From NCBI GenBank assembly GCA_030440445.1, contig CP098528.1, positions 1,426,001 to 1,490,000 on the forward strand: a stretch of DNA of 64,000 bases, given 5' to 3'. The number at the start of each line of letters is the position of its first letter. The stretch's first letter is position 1. Origin of the DNA: Halomonas sp. KG2. GTDB taxonomy: Bacteria > Pseudomonadota > Gammaproteobacteria > Pseudomonadales > Halomonadaceae. Positions 17,249-23,773 of this stretch are shown here, in pieces. A program made the position numbers and the translations under genes. The notes beneath the pieces are model-generated. The model had not been told where the DNA came from, made no database searches, and was given only the letters and a program-made list of their open reading frames with translations.

Positions 17249-17393
17249 GGGGGAGGCCCCCCAGGCCGCCGCACCCTACGGCGCGTTGTCCCCCACCCGC
17301 CTGCGGTGTTCGCTTGTGGGCTAATTCTTCATGCACCCTCAAAATAAGCCAAAGCCCGCTGTTGCTGGGCTGTAGGCGGGATTTGGGTGCATG
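17249..17393. other. Cluster of strong palindromes, noncoding
   Basis: The 638-bp gap 17137-17774 has no convincing gene. Its first half contains GGGGG-AGGC-CCCCC... style hairpin at 17249-17262. It also holds a 9-bp inverted repeat CATGCACCC (17330-17338) and GGGTGCATG (17385-17393), enclosing an AGCCC/GGGCT hairpin around 17353-17371. A packaging (cos-like) or transfer signal is possible but not shown by similarity. The second half is AT-rich and leads into the next operon. Confidence 0.35.
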
Positions 17394-17675
17394 GAAGTCA
17401 TGCGAAATCTTGCGGAATTTTACAGCTATTGAAGAATTGCGCGGAGAAAGCTATGTCGTTAAGCACTTGTGTGGAAGATGAGTAAAATTTACATGCCGAG
17501 CAGTACCTCAGCATGACGAGTAGTTCTTAAAAAGACGGTATCGCATGGCCTAAAGTAGTAGGCAAAAAGATAGTCTTATCGTGGTGAGATAGGTGATGAT
17601 GTCTGAAGAATAATTACAATTTAGAATACTTTGATATATACCAATCTGCTTTTAAATACTTTTATTGCAAGCCAT

Positions 17676-17696
17676 CAGAAATTATAGAAATTTCTG
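17676..17696. promoter_or_regulatory. Operator-like dyad upstream of the four-gene operon
   Basis: CAGAAATT at 17676-17683 and AATTTCTG at 17689-17696 form a perfect 8-bp inverted repeat with a 5-bp centre, 79 bp before the first start codon in an AT-rich leader. Candidate repressor site. No regulator gene is adjacent. Confidence 0.4.
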
Positions 17697-17774
17697 TCCA
17701 GGGTGGGTAATCCGGCATCATCAAGCTTTTGGAACAGGCCTCAGTATCAAACTAACTGCGTAGGAGGGAATGCT

Positions 17775-18161
17775 ATGGGAAGCTCTGGTTCAGGTCGTTT
17801 TTCAGATTATCCTGGCACTAAAACCAGAGAAGTTGATGGAGATGGAACAGGTGTAGCTGGTGGCACTAGCGGCGTAGATAAATGCCAGCAAGCATTTCAG
17901 GTGCTGCTCGAAGATGTAGGCAATAGTGATTTTTATTCGAAATTCAGTAATGTTCCGGCTATTGGCGATCAGTTGGTAATTCGCTTTGATAAGAGCCGTG
18001 TTTTTGCACTTGATGTGAATGGTGTGAAAGTTGGCGCGCTCCCCACATCATTCAATTATCTAGTTGAGTGTATGGAAGATGGGGTGAGTTATGTCGGAGT
18101 AGTGAGCTCTTCCGCAGTATCACCCGTTCCAACTGTAGCTGCTGACTTTGTGGCGAAATGA
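17775..18161 (+). CDS. Small Gly/Ser N-terminus protein, first gene of the QueC-like operon
   Basis: 128 aa. ATG 17775 is chosen because AGGAGGG at 17762-17768 sits 6 nt before it; the frame is open back to a GTG at 17703. The protein begins MGSSGSGRFSDYPGTK, a flexible Gly/Ser tip, then VDGDGTGVAGGTSGVDKCQQAFQVLLEDV and a compact beta-rich domain (GDQLVIRFDKSRVFALDVNGVKVGALPTSFNYLVECM). After Met removal it would expose an N-terminal glycine. The N-terminal style recalls QatB-type partners of QueC homologues, but I see no clear domain match. It is ATGA-coupled to the next gene. Proposed role (inference): protein substrate or sensor of the system. Confidence 0.8.
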   Translation: MGSSGSGRFSDYPGTKTREVDGDGTGVAGGTSGVDKCQQAFQVLLEDVGNSDFYSKFSNVPAIGDQLVIRFDKSRVFALDVNGVKVGALPTSFNYLVECMEDGVSYVGVVSSSAVSPVPTVAADFVAK

Positions 18162-19498
18162 TTATGGCCAACAGTGACCAGGCCCTATTAGTCGTTGGTG
18201 AATTGGTAGTGGATTATACGCTCTCCCAGAATGGTGCGATGTGTAAGCTACGCTTAGGAGGCATCTGCCACGCTGCGAGGGGGCTATGGGCTTCAAAGAT
18301 TGAATACTCGGTGGCAGCTTTCTGTCCGCGATACCTGATTGATGAAGCAAAAAGCTATCTCTTTGAGTTCGGATGCAAAGAGTTCATCTGGCTTGGTGAT
18401 GTGGTTGGTGCCCCTAACGTAATCCTTATCGGTGATGTGGCAGAGGTTTCGCATCAAGGTTACGAAGATTTGATGCGTGATACCAAGGTAGTGAATTTTC
18501 ACAACACGCTACCGAAACTCGACACTTATCAGAAGGTCGTTGTTTTTCCTGGTAAGTTTGATATCAACACCCTAGCCAGCTTGTTTACTGAAAATACTCA
18601 GTTCTCTATTGACATTGCATACGATGTTGAGGATCTCTCATCACTCAAAGCGCTCAGAGGTCGCTTAGAAGCTATCATTATCTCAACGTCGTCTTCCCTT
18701 TTTATGAGGCTAGGGGCGGGAAATGTCGAAGAACTGTTAGATGAAGTAAACACGCTTTCGCCGAAAGTGTTTCTGCTCAAAGAAAATCGTGGCGGCAGCC
18801 GACTCTTTTATATGCGAGATGGTGGCTTCGAAGAAATACCGGCTAAGTTGAGTCAAACTGTCAATTCAGTCGGCGTTGGTGATGTCTATTCCAGTGTAAT
18901 GGTGGGGCTCTCTTACAAAGGCTGGTCCGAAGCAGCGTGGCGTGGAAGCCAAGCTGCCACTGTGTACTCCCAGACTACGTTTCCCGACGATATCAAGCGC
19001 GATATACAGCGGGGATTCCTACTGTCAGTGGAGATGCTGCAAGCACTTGGTGGGACGGTGCTCCCTTGGCATGACCGGCAAACATACTCAATCTATCTTG
19101 CCGGTCCTGATTTCTCGTATGTATCAAAGCCGGAGCTCGACCATGCTATAGACAGCCTCACATATCACAATTTCAAAGTGAGACGTCCCATTTTGGAAAA
19201 TGGAGAGTTAAAGCGACCTGCAAGTGAGGCTGATCTGCAGCGAACATATCAGCTGGACTACAAGCTATTGAAGGAATGCGATGCGGTCTTCTCGATTCCT
19301 CTAGACCGTGATCCTGGCACGCTTGTTGAGCTTGGGATGGCCATTGAGATGGGAAAACCGGTTATCACCTATGACCCTCGGCGCGAAAATGAAAACACTA
19401 TGGTGATCTCTGGAAGTTCAGTTTACTCCACGGATCTTGACGCGTGTCTCAACGGCACTTTCGAGGTTATTGCAGCACTTAGGGCTAAATCGCTATGA
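18158..19498 (+). CDS. PfkB-type kinase fused to nucleoside 2-deoxyribosyltransferase
   Basis: 446 aa, two domains. Residues 5-300: ribokinase/PfkB fold, with LLVVGELVVDYTL at the N-terminus, an LGG loop (KLRLGGICHAARGLW) and the signature NSVGVGDVYSSVMVGL, where Asp242 is the likely catalytic base (family consensus G-A-G-D). Residues 309-440: nucleoside 2-deoxyribosyltransferase-like, with YSIYLAGPDFS (Tyr313), the segment LLKECDAVFSIP, and DPGTLVELGMAIEMGKPVITYD with the likely nucleophile Glu391. Together they could phosphorylate a nucleoside and cut or swap an N-glycosidic bond. It overlaps both neighbours by ATGA. An alternative start at 18164 is two codons in. Confidence 0.88.
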   Translation: MIMANSDQALLVVGELVVDYTLSQNGAMCKLRLGGICHAARGLWASKIEYSVAAFCPRYLIDEAKSYLFEFGCKEFIWLGDVVGAPNVILIGDVAEVSHQGYEDLMRDTKVVNFHNTLPKLDTYQKVVVFPGKFDINTLASLFTENTQFSIDIAYDVEDLSSLKALRGRLEAIIISTSSSLFMRLGAGNVEELLDEVNTLSPKVFLLKENRGGSRLFYMRDGGFEEIPAKLSQTVNSVGVGDVYSSVMVGLSYKGWSEAAWRGSQAATVYSQTTFPDDIKRDIQRGFLLSVEMLQALGGTVLPWHDRQTYSIYLAGPDFSYVSKPELDHAIDSLTYHNFKVRRPILENGELKRPASEADLQRTYQLDYKLLKECDAVFSIPLDRDPGTLVELGMAIEMGKPVITYDPRRENENTMVISGSSVYSTDLDACLNGTFEVIAALRAKSL

Positions 19499-20115
19499 GA
19501 CAGGCACTTTTACTAGCCTCAGGTGGGTTGGATTCAACAACTGTTGCATACCAGCTTGTTTCTGCAGATGTAGATGTCACACCAATTTTTTTCGATTATG
19601 GACAGCATTGTGTAGACGTTGAATGGAGTCGGGTGAACGAAGTTCTGCCCTCTAGCATGCGGCCACCTGAGCGCTTTGACATATCGAGCATCTTCCGGGG
19701 GTCGTCGTCGCGACTGATTCGTGAAGCAGATCTTTGGACTGAAGAAGTCAAAGATGACGACTTGTACATTCCCTACAGAACAATGATATTCTTCGCCGCC
19801 GCCGCGGCTCGCGCGCAAACCGTTGGAATATTGGATGTTTATACAGGTTTTATAAATAGTAATCATGCTAAAGAAATTGACTGTACTGCTGAGTTTATGG
19901 ATAGCCTCGACGGACTTACTTCAAGCATCGGCCCCGTTCGTTTTCATTCACCGTTTCGGTATTGGTCAAAGGCTGAAGTAGCCAGTACTGCTGCTGAACT
20001 TGGTGTACCTATTGGACGCACATATTCATGCCAAGCAGCCGCAAATTTTCCTTGCGGTGCCTGTCCAAATTGTGTGGAGCGCCTGAACGCATTGAAAGAG
20101 GCAAAATTAGTATGA
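19495..20115 (+). CDS. QueC-like PP-loop ATPase
   Basis: 206 aa. QueC converts 7-carboxy-7-deazaguanine to preQ0 using ATP and ammonia. Homologues occur in defence systems (QatC, type IV CBASS Cap9). Visible: PP-loop SGGLDST at residues 9-15, FFDYGQHCVDVEW, PYRTMIFFAAAAARA, GFINSNHAKEIDCTAEFMDSL (counterpart of the QueC substrate segment, but diverged), and a complete zinc site Cys179-x7-Cys187-x2-Cys190-x2-Cys193. It is slightly short against housekeeping QueC (about 220-230 aa). No queD, queE or folE is nearby, so it is not part of a queuosine operon. ATGA overlaps on both sides. Confidence 0.93.
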   Translation: MRQALLLASGGLDSTTVAYQLVSADVDVTPIFFDYGQHCVDVEWSRVNEVLPSSMRPPERFDISSIFRGSSSRLIREADLWTEEVKDDDLYIPYRTMIFFAAAAARAQTVGILDVYTGFINSNHAKEIDCTAEFMDSLDGLTSSIGPVRFHSPFRYWSKAEVASTAAELGVPIGRTYSCQAAANFPCGACPNCVERLNALKEAKLV

Positions 20116-20768
20116 CCAGCCCCGCCATTGAGATGCTGCTCATAGCACGACGCATCGCAAATTATGCGAAAGATGAAGGCGTGCTCTTGGGTGAGAGAAA
20201 AGCGCGTCTTACCTGTGATCACCTTGGGGCCGTTCTGGCGGATTCAGTCCTTCAAGCTGGGCTCAATTACACGACAGTCGTGCGCCCGCGGGTCTTAGAC
20301 ATTCTGCGTACTCATCCAGAGTGCCTTACTATTTCCTCACTGATCTCAGTTATTCAGAATGGAGGTTCGGGAGCATTTTTGAATTGGCGCCATCATGAGA
20401 AAATAAGCCGTTTCGAGGCTTTGGTAATTTTCCTCCATGGCTGGGGTATTGAAAATGCAGAAGATTTGCGTGCAGAATTGGGGACAGATGAATTTTGTTG
20501 TGCAATTCAAACCGTAAACGGCATTGGACCTAAGACAGTAGATTACATGGCTTGTCTAGTTGGTCTCGACACTATCGCAGTTGATCGTCACGTTCGCGCA
20601 TTCGCGAAAGCGGTTAGTGTCGATAATGATGACTACCAATACCTTCGTGAGACCTTTTGCTACGCTGCTGACCTCCTCTCACTACCCCGTCGAGAGTTTG
20701 ACGCCTGGCTCTGGCGTCGAGCTGTAGCTCCAGCTCAAGATCAAGCGCAGTTGGCCCTCGCAGTATAA
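20112..20768 (+). CDS. HhH-GPD DNA glycosylase, OGG-like, without Fe-S cluster
   Basis: 218 aa from ATG 20112, which overlaps the QueC-like stop (ATGA). The longer frame from 20028 lies inside the previous gene. The helix-hairpin-helix is VNGIGPKTVDYMACLVGLDTIAVDRHV. Lys141 matches the Schiff-base lysine of bifunctional glycosylase/lyases and Asp158 the catalytic aspartate. The C-terminus has no cysteine cluster, unlike EndoIII or MutY. Expected activity: excise a modified or damaged base and nick the strand. OGG-like proteins accompany QueC-like Cap9 in type IV CBASS. Last gene of the operon; 214 bp follow before attR. Confidence 0.9.
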   Translation: MTSPAIEMLLIARRIANYAKDEGVLLGERKARLTCDHLGAVLADSVLQAGLNYTTVVRPRVLDILRTHPECLTISSLISVIQNGGSGAFLNWRHHEKISRFEALVIFLHGWGIENAEDLRAELGTDEFCCAIQTVNGIGPKTVDYMACLVGLDTIAVDRHVRAFAKAVSVDNDDYQYLRETFCYAADLLSLPRREFDAWLWRRAVAPAQDQAQLALAV

Positions 20769-20902
20769 GCAAATTTATTCACTGCTAGCTGTAGAAACTG
20801 ATGGAGATATATGTCTGCTCCTCTTGGCGTAACCATTCTTAGAAAAGAGATGCGTCAAATCCAGATATATGTCTAAGATTACGGCCTCTCCAAAACTGAA
20901 AT

Positions 20903-20920
20903 GGTATACAGGGAGGTATA
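20903..20920 (+). repeat. Paired GGTATA sites, right end of the element
   Basis: GGTATA at 20903 and 20915 (GGTATACAGGGAGGTATA), with the same 12-bp period as the left-end pair at 7833/7845. The preceding CCAAAAC is also shared. Candidate arm-type integrase or excisionase site 62 bp inside attR. The stretch 20769-20980 shows no gene. Confidence 0.55.
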
Positions 20921-20981
20921 TTCTATTTTTCAATGACTAAGTGTTTTCTTTTAAATTAATTGCTTGGGGCTTTTGTTAAGC

Positions 20982-20998
20982 TCCTGCTCGGGGAGCCA
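20982..20998 (+). repeat. attR, truncated tRNA-Asn 3' end
   Basis: An exact 17-bp copy of the tRNA-Asn 3' terminus including the encoded CCA, with no tRNA body upstream. It defines the right border of the element, which spans 7718-20998 (13.3 kb). From here to 21210 I see no gene. Confidence 0.9.
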
Positions 20999-21210
20999 TT
21001 CTGTTTTTTCTTGCCTTTCAGTCCCACCTTTCTAGTAAGCAATCTCTACGTAGTTGCTAGCCTAAAACGACCATTTCGCATCCCTACAACCTGTTTATAA
21101 TAACACTCAATGCCCTTGCTCAATGTTCTAAGGCATCCTGGGTGATTTTTTGTGCCTACCGGTTAGGGGGGTATAAACTGTTTTGGCTACTCATTTTTTG
21201 GAAGGTGTCC

Positions 21211-21573
21211 GTGGGAAAAGCTGCCAGCCTGAATGCATTGCAGGTGTTCAAGTGCCTAAGTGATGAGACGCGGTTAATGCTGGTGCTCTTGATCGCCCAA
21301 GAGCAATCGCTGTGCGTGTGTGAAATGACCTATGCGCTAGAGGAGTCGCAGCCTAAAGTGTCGCGTCATTTGGCCCAGTTGCGTCAGTGTGGCTTGCTAT
21401 TCGATCAGCGAGAGGGGCAGTGGGTTTATTATCGTTTGTCGCCTCAACTACCTGGATGGGCGCAAGATATTATTCATGCAGGCGCTGAAGGCAGTGCGGT
21501 GCGGTTGAATACGCTTATTCAGCGATTAGTTAAGATGGGTGATCGGCCGACGCGGCGGGCAGCGCTATGCTGA
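21211..21573 (+). CDS. ArsR/SmtB-family metalloregulator
   Basis: 120 aa from GTG 21211, with GGAAGG at 21200-21205 as ribosome-binding site; the frame extends to 21142 but without family sequence. Winged helix-turn-helix: LNALQVFKCLSDETRLMLVLLIAQEQ, then SLCVCEMTYALEESQPKVSRHLAQLRQCGLL and a wing REGQWVYYRLS. The Cys-x-Cys in helix 3 matches the arsenite/antimonite site of ArsR (ELCVCDL in E. coli). No arsB, arsC or acr3 gene follows, so it is an orphan here. Its stop overlaps by 9 nt the end of the convergent LysR gene. Confidence 0.9.
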   Translation: MGKAASLNALQVFKCLSDETRLMLVLLIAQEQSLCVCEMTYALEESQPKVSRHLAQLRQCGLLFDQREGQWVYYRLSPQLPGWAQDIIHAGAEGSAVRLNTLIQRLVKMGDRPTRRAALC

Positions 21574-22509
21574 CTTGTCAATGCTCTCTCTTTGTGTAGG
21601 GCTTTGCGAAATAACGCCGTGCCTCTCAAGTACGCTTTCCAGCCAGAGTAAAAAAACGCGCACTTTGGGGGATAAGTTGCGTCGTTTGGTGAATAGAAAG
21701 GAGAGTGGGATTGATGGTGGCGGTGTGTCAGGCAGTATCTCCTTGAGTTCACCTCTTTCAAGAAGATGACGTACATCATAGGCGGGCACCTGAATTAAGC
21801 CCAGCCCAGATAAAGCCGCCGCGACATAGGCTTCGGCTCCGTCGACGGTAATGGCGCTGCGCATTTTGATTTCTATCAAGTGCTCGCCCTGCTGGAATTC
21901 CAGCGTCGCGTTTGAGGCTGGAAGCTGGGGAGAGTAGTTGATCAGTAAATGAGAGCTCAGGTCATCAAGCTTCTTTGGTAGCCCGTGGCGAGCCAAATAA
22001 GCGGGGCTGGCACAGGTCACGAAATCCACTTCGCCAAGAGGGCGGCAAACAAGGTCTGAGTCCAGAAGTACCCCGAGCCGCAGCACGCAGTCGACGCCAT
22101 CAGCGACCAGGTCTACTTTCCTATCGCTTGCACTTATGTCAATCGTCAGGTGAGGGTGCTGGGCTATAAAGTCTGATAATGCAGGGAGGACGAGCCTGCG
22201 AGCGATGCGACTAGGAATGTCGACGCGAAGTCGACCGCTTAGACATAGATTGCCTGGCAGGAACATCTGCTCGGAGGTAGTTACTGCATCGACGATATTC
22301 TGTGCCGTTTCAAGAAACCGCCTACCATCCTGGGTTGGAACGACCTTACGAGTGCTGCGGAACAAAAGCTGCGTTTGCAGCCGGTCTTCCAATGCTTGGA
22401 TTTCCGTTGAGACAGTAGAGCGCGGTATAGCCAGTGTCTCAGCTGCCCGCGTGAAATTTCCACTCTCCATCACTTGGATGAAGATTTGCATTTGCCTGAT
22501 GCGATCCAT
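21565..22509 (-). CDS. LysR-family transcriptional regulator
   Basis: 314 aa from ATG 22509 (MDRIRQMQIFIQVME). N-terminal helix-turn-helix: GNFTRAAETLAIPRSTVSTEIQALEDRLQTQLLFRSTRKVVPTQDGRRFL is the span. The substrate-binding domain follows, with RLRVDIPSRIARRLVLPALSDF and VDCVLRLGVLLDSDLVCRPLGEVDFVTCASP. It belongs to the group that includes PecT and DsdC-like single regulators of SDR genes. It is divergent from the SDR gene across 127 bp, so probably its regulator. Confidence 0.92.
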   Translation of the reverse strand: MDRIRQMQIFIQVMESGNFTRAAETLAIPRSTVSTEIQALEDRLQTQLLFRSTRKVVPTQDGRRFLETAQNIVDAVTTSEQMFLPGNLCLSGRLRVDIPSRIARRLVLPALSDFIAQHPHLTIDISASDRKVDLVADGVDCVLRLGVLLDSDLVCRPLGEVDFVTCASPAYLARHGLPKKLDDLSSHLLINYSPQLPASNATLEFQQGEHLIEIKMRSAITVDGAEAYVAAALSGLGLIQVPAYDVRHLLERGELKEILPDTPPPSIPLSFLFTKRRNLSPKVRVFLLWLESVLERHGVISQSPTQRESIDKSA

Positions 22510-22592
22510 TGCTATTGTTCGTATATTCCGACAGGTCTTGTCGATATTCGCATGTTTATCATGATCACACAACGCGTCATCTTATCCGTAAG

Positions 22593-22608
22593 CCGTTCTG
22601 CTGAACGG
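22593..22608. promoter_or_regulatory. Inverted repeat in the LysR-SDR intergenic region
   Basis: CCGTTC-TGCT-GAACGG, perfect 6-bp arms, 28 bp before the SDR start. It could be part of the LysR-type operator, though the spacing is shorter than the typical T-N11-A box. Confidence 0.3.
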
Positions 22609-22636
22609 TGATGATACTTAACGTGAGGGATGAGCG

Positions 22637-23410
22637 ATGTCTAATAATAGTATTGAAGGTAAAGTAGTTCTGATCGCTGGTGGTGCGAAGAACTTAGGTG
22701 GCTTGCTCGCGCAAGAATTTGCAAAAGCGGGGGCCAAAGCTGTAGCGATTCACTACAACAGTGATTCTGCTAAGCAGGCTGCTGAGCAAACCCTGGCATC
22801 AATTCGGGCGGCAGGAGCCGAGGCGGTCGCATTCCAGGCTGATCTCACTAGTGCGGCAGCCATGGAAAAACTCTTTCAAGATACCGTTGCCGCAGTGGGT
22901 AGGCCCGATATTGCCATCAATACCGTTGGTATGGTGGTTAAGCGGCCAATGGCAGAAGTGACCGAAGAGGCTTTTGATCAGTCGTGCGCAGTCAATGTTA
23001 AGGCGGCGTTCTTTTTCCTGAAGGAGGCAGGTAACTACGTTAACGATCATGGTAAGATCTGTACCCTAGTGACATCGCTCCTAGGGGCTTACACGCCATT
23101 TTATGCGGCTTATGAAGGGTTAAAAGCGCCCGTCGAGCACTTTACTCGGGCGGCATCAAAAGAGCTTGGGGAGCGGGGTATTTCTGTTACTGCGATTGGG
23201 CCAGGGCCGATGGATACGCCTTTCTTTTACCCTGCTGAAGGAGAGGATGCGGTTGCCTACCATAAGACAGCTGCAGCACTTTCGCCTTTCTCAAAAACCG
23301 GTCTGACTGATATTGAAGACATCGCCCCTTGGATTCTCTTCATGGTATCTGATGGTTGGTGGATGACGGGTCAGACAATACTTGTCAATGGTGGCTATAC
23401 CACCAAATAA
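22637..23410 (+). CDS. Short-chain dehydrogenase/reductase
   Basis: 257-aa SDR oxidoreductase with Rossmann fold: cofactor loop GGAKNLGG (residues 15-22, a variant of T-G-x3-G-x-G), DLTS after the fourth strand, NTVGM (usual N-A-G), catalytic Ser in VTSLLGAY and Tyr-x3-Lys in AAYEGLKAP. The C-terminus has the typical WMTGQTILVNGGY. The His-Tyr-Asn after strand 2 suggests NADP preference. Substrate unknown. Divergent from the LysR regulator and followed by the small membrane protein. Confidence 0.9.
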   Translation: MSNNSIEGKVVLIAGGAKNLGGLLAQEFAKAGAKAVAIHYNSDSAKQAAEQTLASIRAAGAEAVAFQADLTSAAAMEKLFQDTVAAVGRPDIAINTVGMVVKRPMAEVTEEAFDQSCAVNVKAAFFFLKEAGNYVNDHGKICTLVTSLLGAYTPFYAAYEGLKAPVEHFTRAASKELGERGISVTAIGPGPMDTPFFYPAEGEDAVAYHKTAAALSPFSKTGLTDIEDIAPWILFMVSDGWWMTGQTILVNGGYTTK

Positions 23411-23473
23411 ATTTATTTGGGGGCTGACGAACATCGCCGCTGGCTACCTTTTTAGATTCAAAGGAGACGTTTC

Positions 23474-23725
23474 ATGCATACGGTTATGATCATCCTCGCT
23501 GGATTGGTATTGCTGGCGGTTTTTGTCGTCTTTGCTCGTATTGCTTCAATCCGATTCGCGCGGCTTCTGCCTGCTTATCTCGTAGTCTGGTTAATTTGTA
23601 CTGCTACCAATATGTGGATTGGTGTCAGTCAGGCGGGCTACAGCGTAATGCAGGAGCTGCCGTTCTTGTTGATCGTTTTTACTGTACCTGCGCTGGTTGC
23701 TATTTTGTGGTCGCGGAGAAACTGA
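23474..23725 (+). CDS. Small three-helix membrane protein
   Basis: 83 aa with an AGGAG site at 23461. Three hydrophobic segments are visible (MIILAGLVLLAVFVVFA, LLPAYLVVWLICTATNMWIGV, LPFLLIVFTVPALVAILW), ending in a short basic tail RRN. No family recognised. It lies 48 nt before ltrA and probably shares its transcript. Confidence 0.75.
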   Translation: MHTVMIILAGLVLLAVFVVFARIASIRFARLLPAYLVVWLICTATNMWIGVSQAGYSVMQELPFLLIVFTVPALVAILWSRRN

Positions 23726-23773
23726 GGGAGGAGCGCCGCGAATTGCTGCTATTGAATATAGAGGGAATGTTTC

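Noticed and set aside
17242..17481. 79-aa ORF in the gap before the defence-like operon
   Set aside because: It spans strong palindromes, has atypical composition and no ribosome-binding site.
19495..20115. Housekeeping queC of queuosine synthesis
   Set aside because: No queD, queE or folE neighbours; the substrate segment is diverged, and the gene is locked by ATGA overlaps into a non-queuosine operon on a mobile element.
17775..20768. A complete CBASS or Qat system
   Set aside because: No CD-NTase, Cap10/TGT, QatA-like ATPase or TatD-like gene is present on either strand nearby, so only relatedness of parts is claimed.
21142..21210. Longer start for the ArsR-type regulator
   Set aside because: The extra 23 residues (IFCAYRLGGYKLFWLLIFW...) are hydrophobic and unlike the family; GTG 21211 has the better ribosome-binding site.
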